Part shown: one piece after another, positions 52,519 to 59,381 of the stretch
How positions within the stretch are numbered: position 1 is the stretch's first letter
Layout: the number at the start of each line of letters is the position of its first letter
Origin: an uncultured Lachnospiraceae bacterium
Lineage (GTDB): Bacteria; Bacillota; Clostridia; Lachnospirales; Lachnospiraceae
NCBI GenBank assembly: GCA_945929965.1
Contig: CAMEOT010000018.1
Location: 1 to 59,381, forward strand
Length of the DNA: 59,381 nt
Direction: 5' to 3'
The notes under the pieces: model-generated
Databases searched by the model: none
What the model saw: only the letters and a program-made list of their open reading frames with translations
What the model was told of the DNA's origin: nothing
Position numbers and translations under genes: made by a program

Positions 52519-54510
52519 ATGGTTAAAAAATATGTATTCGGTGATCCCATAGAAACGGATGCCGTTGTCAAAGAAATAAAAGAAACCAGCTGGAAGGATG
52601 ACATTTTCCAAAAAGAAGGCAATGTGTTTCAGTATTCATTAAAACCGGATGAAATTGTGTATGGTCTGGGAGAAAATGTGCGAGGCATGAACAAGAGAGG
52701 ATGGCGATATGTAAGTAATTGCTCGGATAATCCTAATCATTGTGAGCATACCAATTCTCTGTATGGGGCGCATAATTTTATCATGATGGGAGACGGTGTA
52801 AATGAAACTTACGGGTTATTTGTAGATACACCGGGGACTGTGACTTTTGATGTGGGCTATACAGATATAGACCGGTTAATCATCGCAATGGAAAATGAGA
52901 ACTATAAAATATATTTGATAGAGGGACAAACTTATCAGGATGTAGTTCGAGAATTCCGTGAGATGATAGGAAGAAGTTATATTGCCCCCAGATGGGCATT
53001 CGGTTATGGACAGAGCCGTTGGAGTTATGAGACAGCGGATGAAGTGCGTGAGGTTGTAAGAGAATACAGAAAACGCGATATTCCCATAGATAGTATTTAT
53101 CTGGATATTGATTATATGGAACGCTATAAGGATTTTACAATCAACAGAGACAGCTTTGCGGATTTTGAAAATCTTGTAGAGGAGATGAAGAAGGAAAATA
53201 TCCATCTTGTGCCAATAATCGATGGTGGTGTAAAGAAAGAAGATGGCTATGATGTTTACGAGGAAGGAAAAGAAAACGGCTATTTTTGCAGGGATGAAAA
53301 CGGAGAGGATTTTGTTATAGGTGTATGGCCCGGAAAATGCTGCTTCCCGGATATGTTAAATGATGAAGCAAGAAGATGGTTTGGAGATAAATATCGAATT
53401 CTGATAGATAAGGGAATTGATGGATTTTGGAATGACATGAATGAACCGGCTATTTTCTATTCGGAGAAGCGATTGAAAAAAGTATTTGATAAGATGGAAG
53501 AGTACAAAACTAAAAATTTGGATGTGAATACTTTTTTTGAGATGACAGATCTTATCGGTACAATATCCAATAATCCGGAGGATTACGCTTCTTTTTATCA
53601 CAATTATAAAGGAAAACGCTATCGCCATGATCAGGTACATAACTTATTCGGATATTATATGACAAGATCTGCAGCGGAGGCATTTGAACGTTACCAGCCG
53701 GAGAAACGTATTTTGCTGTTTTCCAGAGCATCTTATATCGGAATGCACCGGTATGGCGGTATCTGGCAGGGAGACAATATGGCATGGTGGTCCCACCTGA
53801 GGATGAATGTGAAAATGATGCCGTCTTTAAATATGTGTGGATTTTTATACACAGGTGCGGATGTTGGTGGATTTGGTGCGGATACAACAGAGGATTTGTT
53901 GCTCCGATGGTTAGAATTTGCAGTATTTACACCGCTGCTTCGGAACCATTCAGCCAGAGGAACCAGAAAACAGGAAGTGTATCGCTTTTCTCACATTCCG
54001 AAGTTTTCAAGTGTCATTGGAGCCAGGTATCAACTTCTGCCATATATTTATAGTGAGTATATGAAAGCAGCACTCCGTAATACGATGATGTTTAATCCAC
54101 TGTCATTCATTTATGGAAAAGATAATTTAGCCAGACAGGTGGAGGATCAATTGCTGGTTGGAGAAAATATTATGATCGCACCGGTCTGTGAACAGAATGT
54201 AACGGGAAGAGTTGTATATTTCCCGGAACGAATGAAACAACTCATCTTCAAAGACGGAATAATAGAAGAGGGTAATATCTTTGAAAAAGGTTTTTCTTAT
54301 GTAAATATGCCAATGGGAACCGTGAATGTTTTCCTGAGAGAGGGATATCTGCTACCTGTGGCAAAAGGCGGAAAATGTGTGGAAGATATTAATTTTGAAG
54401 ATTTAAAGTTGTATTCCTTTGGAGAAAAGATCAAACAGTATGAGTACTATTCAGACGATGGTGAAACAACAGATTTTGATATGGAATCTCATATTCGTAT
54501 CCTAAAATAG
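52519..54510 (+). CDS. GH31 alpha-glucosidase, second copy (Ro-alphaG1-like)
   Basis: The 663-residue enzyme has the same length and close overall similarity to the Ruminococcus obeum isomaltase-type alpha-glucosidase Ro-alphaG1. The start VYGLGENVRGMNKRG, nucleophile Asp306 in GIDGFWNDMNEP and acid/base Asp419 in WQGDNMAWWSH align with it. It should hydrolyse alpha-1,6 (and perhaps alpha-1,4) glucosides taken up by the importer before it. No signal peptide. It ends the operon, with a terminator behind. The preference cannot be fixed from sequence. Confidence 0.94.
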   Translation: MVKKYVFGDPIETDAVVKEIKETSWKDDIFQKEGNVFQYSLKPDEIVYGLGENVRGMNKRGWRYVSNCSDNPNHCEHTNSLYGAHNFIMMGDGVNETYGLFVDTPGTVTFDVGYTDIDRLIIAMENENYKIYLIEGQTYQDVVREFREMIGRSYIAPRWAFGYGQSRWSYETADEVREVVREYRKRDIPIDSIYLDIDYMERYKDFTINRDSFADFENLVEEMKKENIHLVPIIDGGVKKEDGYDVYEEGKENGYFCRDENGEDFVIGVWPGKCCFPDMLNDEARRWFGDKYRILIDKGIDGFWNDMNEPAIFYSEKRLKKVFDKMEEYKTKNLDVNTFFEMTDLIGTISNNPEDYASFYHNYKGKRYRHDQVHNLFGYYMTRSAAEAFERYQPEKRILLFSRASYIGMHRYGGIWQGDNMAWWSHLRMNVKMMPSLNMCGFLYTGADVGGFGADTTEDLLLRWLEFAVFTPLLRNHSARGTRKQEVYRFSHIPKFSSVIGARYQLLPYIYSEYMKAALRNTMMFNPLSFIYGKDNLARQVEDQLLVGENIMIAPVCEQNVTGRVVYFPERMKQLIFKDGIIEEGNIFEKGFSYVNMPMGTVNVFLREGYLLPVAKGGKCVEDINFEDLKLYSFGEKIKQYEYYSDDGETTDFDMESHIRILK

Positions 54511-54521
54511 AAATGAAAAAG

Positions 54522-54560
54522 AGCTTTACCGCTATTCATTTGTGTGGTAAAGCTTTTTTT
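54522..54560 (+). terminator. Terminator of the alpha-glucoside operon
   Basis: AGCTTTACC and GGTAAAGCT form a perfect 9-bp stem, followed by TTTTTTT. Confidence 0.92.
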
Positions 54561-54674
54561 ACGCTTATGTTTTTGAAAAAAGATAGACAGGATAGTAAAA
54601 AAACGTAACTATTGAGAAAAAATATCAATAAGCAATTCCTATGAGATTTCTATGAAAAAAATCAAAAAAATATG

Positions 54675-54746
54675 TTGACAGTAAAAAAAGGTTAGTATAT
54701 ACTAACCACGTGAATTGAGAATGAATCTCATTAAGAGCTAATGAGA
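54675..54746 (+). promoter_or_regulatory. feo promoter with metal-regulator-like operator
   Basis: TTGACA (54675-54680) and TATACT (54698-54703) are 17 bases apart. The -10 box lies inside the perfect palindrome GGTTAGTATATACTAACC (54690-54707), which contains TTAG-N6-CTAA, similar to DtxR/IdeR-type sites. Downstream TCTCATTA-N5-TAATGAGA (54726-54746) is a second inverted repeat, Fur-box-like. Binding to either would block transcription. Confidence 0.8.
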
Positions 54747-54788
54747 AACCACAAGCAGTTCAATACTATTGAAGGGAAGGAAGTGTGT

Positions 54789-55001
54789 ATGATGCCCCTG
54801 AGTATGGTAGGTGCCGGTGAAGAGAACACGATCCAGAGGATCGGCGGCAAAGAGGAGACGAAGAAGTTTTTGGAGACCCTCGGATTTGTAGTAGGTGGTA
54901 AAGTGACAGTTGTGTCCCGGACCGAAGGCAACCTGATTGTGAATATCAAGGAATCCAGAGTAGCCATCGGCAAGGATATGGCCAATAAAATCATGGTGTA
55001 G
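54789..55001 (+). CDS. feoA: FeoA-domain protein, first copy
   Basis: The start at 54789 is favoured by GGGAAGG about 8 bases upstream. The 70-residue protein is an SH3-like FeoA domain (MPLSMVGAGEENTIQRIGG; FLETLGFVVGGKVTVVS; VAIGKDMANKIMV). FeoA proteins assist the FeoB ferrous iron transporter. It is the first gene after the metal-regulated promoter, 38 bases before the second feoA. Confidence 0.93.
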   Translation: MMPLSMVGAGEENTIQRIGGKEETKKFLETLGFVVGGKVTVVSRTEGNLIVNIKESRVAIGKDMANKIMV

Positions 55002-55039
55002 CGGGCAGCTGTACCAAAAGATGCTAATAGGAGGAGAAA

Positions 55040-55261
55040 ATGAAGACATTGAAGGAAGTTCCCTGCGGACAGACCGTAAAGGTAACCAAACTGAATGGTG
55101 AAGGGCCTGTCAAGAGACGTATCATGGACATGGGCATTACCAAAGGTGTTGAGATCTATGTGAGAAAGGTTGCTCCTTTGGGAGATCCCGTGGAAGTAAC
55201 TGTCAGAGGCTATGAGCTGTCTCTTCGTAAGGCAGACGCTGAGATGATTTGCGTTGAGTAA
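55040..55261 (+). CDS. feoA: FeoA-domain protein, second copy
   Basis: AGGAGGAG precedes ATG. The 73-residue FeoA domain (GQTVKVTKLNGEGPVKRRIM; DMGITKGVEIYVRKVAPLGD; LRKADAEMICVE) is the type closest to canonical FeoA. Two different feoA genes before one feoB are common in clostridia. Confidence 0.95.
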   Translation: MKTLKEVPCGQTVKVTKLNGEGPVKRRIMDMGITKGVEIYVRKVAPLGDPVEVTVRGYELSLRKADAEMICVE

Positions 55262-55282
55262 ATGATCTTTTTTTTAGCAGGA

Positions 55283-55313
55283 AGGTTAGCTGAAACTAAT
55301 TAGCGAAAGCTAA
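55283..55313 (+). promoter_or_regulatory. Two tandem TTAG-N6-CTAA boxes before feoB
   Basis: AGGTTAGCTGAAACTAATT (55283-55301) has the same halves and spacing as the feoA operator at 54689-54707 (AGGTTAG-N5-ACTAA). Directly adjoining it, TTAGCGAAAGCTAA (55300-55313) is a second box, which as RNA folds into ATTAGC-GAAA-GCTAAT. They could bind the same metal regulator or act in RNA. Confidence 0.6.
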
Positions 55314-55316
55314 TCA

Positions 55317-55376
55317 CATTCGCAAAAAGGAAGCTCTGAAAGAGCGTTTTGCGAATGGGGTCTGAATAGTTATTAA
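55317..55376 (+). ncRNA. Structured element in the feoB leader, copy 1
   Basis: CATTCGCAAAA (55317-55327) pairs with TTTTGCGAATG (55347-55357) in a perfect 11-bp stem. Inside it AGGAA is followed by GCTCT-GAA-AGAGC. The stem is followed by GGGGTCTGAATAGTTATT. A related element with a different inner stem lies at 58797-58855. It matches no riboswitch class I know and is a candidate cis-acting RNA. Confidence 0.55.
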
Positions 55377-55403
55377 ATGATTTTAGAGGAAAGAGGTAGA
55401 AAA

Positions 55404-57899
55404 ATGGCAATTAAGATTGCACTTGCAGGTAACCCTAACTGCGGTAAAACGACACTTTTCAATGCTCTGACCGGTTCCAATCAGTTCGTAGGTAACTGGC
55501 CCGGCGTAACCGTTGAGAAAAAGGAAGGTAAATTAAAGAAACAGTACGGCGGTAACGGTGATGACGTGATCATCATGGACTTACCCGGTATTTATTCCCT
55601 GTCTCCGTATACTCTGGAGGAAGTGGTAGCGCGTAACTACCTGATCGGTGAGAGACCCGATGCGATCCTGAACCTGGTAGACGGTACCAACATTGAGAGA
55701 AACTTATATCTGAGCACACAGCTGATGGAACTGGGTATCCCCGTTGTCATGGCTGTCAACATGATCGATATCGTGAACAAGAACGGTGACAAGATCAACG
55801 TAGGCAAGCTTTCTGAGAAGCTGGGCTGCCCCGTTGTTGAAATCTCCGCTCTGAAACTGACCGGTATCGAGAACGCTACCAAAAAGGCGATCGAACTGGC
55901 ACAGAAGAACAGTGCAGCAGTTGCGGTACATAAATTTGCGCCTGAGGTTGAGAGCGTGATCGAGACCGTAGAGAAGAAGCTGACTGATGTTCCCGAGGAA
56001 CAGAAGAGATTCTTCGCTATCAAGCTGTTAGAGAAGGATGACAAGATCCAGGCACAGATGAAGAGCGTTCCCGATGTGTCCGCAGAGATCAAGCAGTTGG
56101 AAGCTGTTATGGATGATGACACTGAGAGTATCATCACCAACGAGAGATACACATACATTTCCTCTATCATCAAAGAATGCTACACCAAGAAGGAAGGCCA
56201 GAAGTTAACGACTTCCGATAAGATCGATAAAATCGTGACCAACAGATGGTTGGCACTGCCGATCTTCGCAGTTGTTATGTTCATCGTATATTATGTATCT
56301 GTAACTACCGTCGGTACCTGGGCTACCGACTGGGCAAACGATGGCGTATTCGGTGATGGCTGGCATTTGTTCACCATCGGAACCGGTGCTTATGAAGAAG
56401 CAGCCGAGCCGTATGAAGATGCAATGAATGTGATCAACGCATTCGTAGAAGCTGACGGTGATGAAGATCTGGCAGCAGTCATCGACAGTGAGTCTGAAGA
56501 CTACGATCCCACAGCAGCAGTAGCAGCTGTTCAGGAGTTCGCAGCAGGCATCGATGCATCTGCTACCGCAGATTACACCCTGGAAGATGAAGAGACTCTG
56601 GCAACCGAGGATGTTACTTACACCGGTGCTGAGCTGGCAGAGGCAGTTGATGTATACGCAGCAGACGGTGCAGAAGCTCCCGATCCCGCAGACTACGGTA
56701 TCTGGGTACCCGGCGTACCTGCACTGTTAGAGAGCGGTCTGGATGCGATCGGATGTGCCGACTGGCTGAAAGGTCTGATCCTTGACGGTATTGTAGCCGG
56801 TGTCGGTGCAGTGCTTGGTTTCGTACCCCAGATGTTGGTACTGTTTATCTTCCTGGCATTCCTGGAGTCCTGTGGTTACATGGCACGTATCGCATTCATC
56901 ATGGACCGTATCTTCCGTAAGTTCGGTCTGTCCGGTAAATCCTTCATTCCTATGCTGATCGGTTCCGGATGCGGTGTTCCCGGTATCATGGCTTCCCGTA
57001 CCATCGAGAACGACAGAGACCGTAAGATGACGATTATGACTACCACATTTATTCCTTGTGGTGCTAAGCTTCCTTTCATCGCCATGGTAGCAGGCGCTAT
57101 CTTCGGCGGCGCAGCATGGGTTGCTCCTTCCGCATACTTCCTGGGAATCGCAGCAATCATCTGCTCCGGTATTATCCTGAAGAAGACCAAGATCTTCGAG
57201 GGCGATCCCGCTCCTTTCGTTATGGAGCTTCCCGCTTACCACTGGCCTACCGTAGGTACGGTACTGCGCAGCATGTGGGAGCGTGGCTGGTCCTTCATCA
57301 AGAAGGCAGGTACCATCATCCTTCTGTCCACCATCGTTGTATGGTTTACCACTTATTTCGGATTCACCGAGGACGGCTTCCGTATGCTGGCTGAGGATGA
57401 GATCGATATGAGTATCCTGGGCAAGATCGGTCAGTGCCTGGCATGGATCTTCATCCCTCAGGGCTTCGGTAACTGGCAGGCAACTGTTGCATCCATCACC
57501 GGTCTGGTAGCTAAGGAGAATATCGTAGGTACGATGGGTATCCTCTACAGCGCAGGCGAAGGTTCCGTATATGCTAACATGGCAGCTCACTTCACCGCAG
57601 CAAGCGGTTATGCATTCCTGGCATTCAACCTGCTGTGCGCACCTTGTTTCGCAGCTATGGGTGCGATCAAGCGTGAGATGAACAATACCAGATGGTTCTG
57701 GATCGCAGTTGGTTATCAGTGTGGTCTGGCATACGTGGTATCCCTGTGTGTATATCAGATCGGTACGCTGATCACCACCGGTGCTTTCGGTATCGGCACT
57801 GTAGTAGCATTCCTTCTGATCATCGGCTTCATTTATCTGCTCTTCCGCCCTTACAAGGAGAGCACCACTTTGAAGGTTGACAGCAGGAAGGTTGCATAA
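55404..57899 (+). CDS. feoB: Ferrous iron transporter FeoB with an acidic outer insertion
   Basis: ATG 55404 follows AGAGGT. The 831-residue protein has the GTPase domain (G1 GNPNCGKTT, G3 DLPGIYSLSP, G4 NMID), a helical linker (about 170-280), and the membrane part with two gate regions (GCGVPGIMASRTIEN; IPCGAKLPFIAMV). Between the first and second membrane helices (about residues 309-437) lies a long acidic, Ala-rich segment, which is longer than in usual FeoB proteins. Codon use is strongly biased. It imports Fe(II), with the FeoA pair in front and the accessory genes behind. Confidence 0.96.
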   Translation: MAIKIALAGNPNCGKTTLFNALTGSNQFVGNWPGVTVEKKEGKLKKQYGGNGDDVIIMDLPGIYSLSPYTLEEVVARNYLIGERPDAILNLVDGTNIERNLYLSTQLMELGIPVVMAVNMIDIVNKNGDKINVGKLSEKLGCPVVEISALKLTGIENATKKAIELAQKNSAAVAVHKFAPEVESVIETVEKKLTDVPEEQKRFFAIKLLEKDDKIQAQMKSVPDVSAEIKQLEAVMDDDTESIITNERYTYISSIIKECYTKKEGQKLTTSDKIDKIVTNRWLALPIFAVVMFIVYYVSVTTVGTWATDWANDGVFGDGWHLFTIGTGAYEEAAEPYEDAMNVINAFVEADGDEDLAAVIDSESEDYDPTAAVAAVQEFAAGIDASATADYTLEDEETLATEDVTYTGAELAEAVDVYAADGAEAPDPADYGIWVPGVPALLESGLDAIGCADWLKGLILDGIVAGVGAVLGFVPQMLVLFIFLAFLESCGYMARIAFIMDRIFRKFGLSGKSFIPMLIGSGCGVPGIMASRTIENDRDRKMTIMTTTFIPCGAKLPFIAMVAGAIFGGAAWVAPSAYFLGIAAIICSGIILKKTKIFEGDPAPFVMELPAYHWPTVGTVLRSMWERGWSFIKKAGTIILLSTIVVWFTTYFGFTEDGFRMLAEDEIDMSILGKIGQCLAWIFIPQGFGNWQATVASITGLVAKENIVGTMGILYSAGEGSVYANMAAHFTAASGYAFLAFNLLCAPCFAAMGAIKREMNNTRWFWIAVGYQCGLAYVVSLCVYQIGTLITTGAFGIGTVVAFLLIIGFIYLLFRPYKESTTLKVDSRKVA

Positions 57900-58060
57900 G
57901 TAAAATAAATAATTAAGCTCACCCGCAGGTGTCCGCGTGACTGCTTGCAGGCAAAGACCGATACCTGTGAGGGGAGTAAACAGATAGGAACGTAACATTA
58001 CTTGCGGGTCTTCGACAAGGGGACCAGCAGGATTTCAAAGTAAGAGTAAGGAGGCAGTCT

Positions 58061-58201
58061 ATGGGAACCGTAGTTGTATTGGCGATATTGGCCGGTGTAG
58101 TCGCATTGATTGTCCGCAAAATGATAAAAGACAAAAAGAATGGAAAATCCATTCAGTGCGGCGGCGATTGCAGTCACTGCGGAGGTCATTGTGGACACTA
58201 A
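58061..58201 (+). CDS. FeoB-associated Cys-rich membrane protein
   Basis: AAGGAGG precedes ATG. The 46-residue protein has one membrane helix (VVVLAILAGVVALIV), a Lys-rich stretch, and the Cys/His-rich end CGGDCSHCGGHCGH. It belongs to the FeoB_associated family found behind feoB in clostridia. Its cysteines and histidines probably bind iron at the membrane. Its stop overlaps the start of the Fur-family gene. Confidence 0.93.
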   Translation: MGTVVVLAILAGVVALIVRKMIKDKKNGKSIQCGGDCSHCGGHCGH

Positions 58202-58649
58202 GGAACAGGTAAGCTATCAGACCACGAAAATGCAGAGAGAGATCATATTGACCAAGCTGAAAGAAAAGGGCTGCCGCATTACAAAACAGCGTCTTCGGCT
58301 GATTGATATTATCCTCCAGAATGAATGCTCCAGCTGTAAGGAGATCTTCTACCGGGCATTGGAAGAGGATGACAAGCTGGGAGTCGCAACCGTATACCGC
58401 ATGGTCAACCTGTTAGAAGAGATCGGTGCTATCAGCCGTAAGAACATGTATAAGGTAGCTTACTCTGAAAATTGCATGATGGAAAATGCCTGTACTATTG
58501 AACTGGATGATGGTTCGATACATCATCTTTCAGCAAAAAAATGGAATTCCGTGATCCGGGCGGGACTCAAGTCCTGCGGATACCTCGTAGACCAGAGGGT
58601 GAGTAACGTGACGATCAGACCCTGCGAGTGTGTGGAGCAGGTATGCTAG
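58191..58649 (+). CDS. Atypical Fur-family regulator
   Basis: GTG 58191 is chosen since GGAGGT lies 4 bases before it, inside the end of the preceding gene. An ATG at 58140 overlaps that gene fully and has no ribosome binding site. The 152-residue protein has the Fur winged helix (LKEKGCRITKQRLRLIDIIL; LGVATVYRMVNLLEEIGAIS). The C-terminal half lacks the usual His-rich metal motif and CxxC zinc pairs, having spaced Cys residues (CMMENAC; CGYLVDQ; PCECVEQVC) and an HH pair. It is probably an iron- or redox-responsive regulator of the feo locus. Confidence 0.85.
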   Translation: MDTKEQVSYQTTKMQREIILTKLKEKGCRITKQRLRLIDIILQNECSSCKEIFYRALEEDDKLGVATVYRMVNLLEEIGAISRKNMYKVAYSENCMMENACTIELDDGSIHHLSAKKWNSVIRAGLKSCGYLVDQRVSNVTIRPCECVEQVC

Positions 58650-58684
58650 AAATTAGAAATATGTTAGAAATTAGAAATAAGTAA

Positions 58685-58743
58685 AAAACCGGTGTGGGCA
58701 GGAGGTCTGGATGGACAGAGCTGTTTCCTACACCGGTTTTGTT
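58685..58743 (+). terminator. Terminator after the Fur-family gene
   Basis: AAAACCGGTGT and ACACCGGTTTT form a perfect 11-bp stem around a 34-base loop, followed by GTTT. Confidence 0.88.
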
Positions 58744-58796
58744 TATATGGGTGGCAGGATAATACTAATCTGCATGAAATTTTGACAGATATTGCA

Positions 58797-58855
58797 GCAA
58801 AAAGGAAGCCTCGTAGAGGTGATTTTGCGAATGGGGTTCTGAATAGTTATTTTTT
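58797..58855 (+). ncRNA. Structured element before the HMA gene, copy 2
   Basis: GCAAAA (58797-58802) pairs with TTTTGC (58823-58828). Inside, AGGAAG is followed by CCTC-GTA-GAGG. It is followed by GAATGGGGTTCTGAATAGTTATT. The frame is kept neither in the inner part (33 against 32 bases in copy 1) nor in GGGGTTCTG (GGGGTCTG in copy 1), which speaks against coding origin. It lies 30 bases before the HMA gene. Confidence 0.55.
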
Positions 58856-58884
58856 GAAAGAAAACAACAAGGAGAGCGAAACAT

Positions 58885-59244
58885 ATGGGAACTTATATGA
58901 TATGTGGAATATTGATCATAGTGATCGTGGCAGCATTACTGGGATCCAGAAAGCACTTCAAGGGAGAAGGCGGATGCTGCGGTGGAGGCGGCGATGTGAA
59001 GATTAAGCCGAAGCACTTAGACACTATCGTTGCGACCAAAAAGCTTCAGATCGAAGGAATGTCCTGCATAAACTGCCAGAACCGCATTGAGAATGCCCTG
59101 AATGGCATGGCACAGGTCAATGCCAAGGCAAGCTTTAAGAAGGGCGAAGCAATCGTAAAACTCGGCGTGGATATTCCCGAAGAGGAACTGCGCGAGGCTG
59201 TGGAGAAACTGGGATATAAAGTTACTTCCATTGAATTGATGTAA
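58885..59244 (+). CDS. Membrane-anchored protein with HMA metal-binding domain
   Basis: AAGGAGAG precedes ATG. The 119-residue protein starts like a FeoB-associated peptide: one membrane helix (MICGILIIVIVAALLGS), then GGCCGGGGD. It continues as a heavy-metal-associated domain (about 50-119) with the CxxC site in GMSCINCQNRIE, as in copper chaperones. It joins two metal-binding parts behind one anchor and could hand metal to or from the membrane. It ends the feo region and has its own structured leader. Confidence 0.9.
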   Translation: MGTYMICGILIIVIVAALLGSRKHFKGEGGCCGGGGDVKIKPKHLDTIVATKKLQIEGMSCINCQNRIENALNGMAQVNAKASFKKGEAIVKLGVDIPEEELREAVEKLGYKVTSIELM

Positions 59245-59265
59245 ATTGAAAGTTACGAGCCATGC

Positions 59266-59331
59266 AAAAATAGAACGGAATACCTCGGTGGGAGCTTGCT
59301 CACACAAGAGGTTGTTTCGTTCTATTTTTAT
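59266..59331 (+). terminator. Large terminator hairpin after the HMA gene
   Basis: AAAAATAGAACGGAA and TTCGTTCTATTTTT pair over about 12 bases at the base. Inside, ACCTC pairs with GAGGT. The rest of the window (59332-59381) has a small ACGGC-GACA-GCCGT hairpin and no gene. Confidence 0.85.
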
Positions 59332-59381
59332 ACGGCGACAGCCGTCAATGAAATAAATGTGGAGCGCCCTTTGCGACACAT

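Noticed and set aside
56727..57998. A 423-codon open frame on the minus strand inside feoB
   Set aside because: It is opposite the strongly biased feoB coding sequence, has Cys/His-rich nonsense composition and no ribosome binding site, so it is a shadow of feoB.
58692..59006. A plus-strand frame through the terminator and structured element before the HMA gene
   Set aside because: It begins in a terminator, has no ribosome binding site and overlaps the HMA gene in another frame.

Overview
The window looks like chromosomal DNA of an anaerobic gut Lachnospiraceae bacterium (Blautia-like). The reasons are a GH31 alpha-glucosidase of the 663-residue Ruminococcus obeum type, DUF6033, DUF4186 and DUF6998 genes, sugar ABC systems without their own ATPase, an anaerobic sulfatase-maturating enzyme, and strong AGGAGG ribosome binding sites. 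This assignment is by family resemblance only.

Layout. (1) 1-2040: the end of a tRNA-Glu, a tRNA-Cys and its terminator, then a plasmid-partition-like gene split by a complete IS256-family element with an exact 8-bp target duplication. (2) 2090-10671: a sulfated-glycan cassette with an AraC regulator, a sulfatase, an ABC sugar importer (two permeases and a lipoprotein), a two-part CHR (chromate/sulfate family) transporter and the radical-SAM sulfatase maturase. (3) 10673-14386: a decayed stretch with a deleted group II intron, a broken HSDR_N gene, small hypothetical genes and a flavodoxin. (4) 14493-22281: an AraC regulator, LacZ-type beta-galactosidase, GPH sugar transporter, a second AraC regulator and a NagD-like phosphatase. 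(5) 22330-27788: a DUF4258/YgiT toxin-antitoxin-like pair, a HipA-like fragment, a second flavodoxin, an aromatic acid exporter-like protein, maltose O-acetyltransferase, and fused remnants of a chemoreceptor and a diguanylate cyclase. (6) 28036-33860: one long operon, ptsH-ptsI-nagB-nagA-EIIA-EIICB, for uptake and breakdown of N-acetylglucosamine. (7) 33941-41488: a pilin remnant, a GH114-like lipoprotein, a PocR-domain mini-chemoreceptor, a two-gene unit of unknown function behind a SigD-like promoter, an AAA ATPase and decayed lipoprotein DNA. (8) 41711-46034: HipBA, TspO, a MATE exporter with a leader peptide, and a DtxR-family regulator. (9) 46300-54560: a LacI-controlled alpha-glucoside operon (two GH31 enzymes around an ABC importer). 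(10) 54675-59331: a ferrous iron locus, feoA-feoA-feoB, a Cys-rich FeoB-associated peptide, an atypical Fur-family regulator and a membrane-anchored HMA protein.

How it works together. The main theme is host or dietary glycan use: desulfation, beta-galactosidase, N-acetylglucosamine and alpha-glucoside modules, each with its own regulator and transporter. The sulfatase cassette carries its own maturase and a CHR transporter that could export the released sulfate. The iron locus has repeated TTAG-N6-CTAA boxes and a structured DNA/RNA element that occurs twice, in front of feoB and in front of the HMA gene. These, plus the SigD-like promoter in front of the unknown pair at 36403-38351, are the least explained signals in the window.
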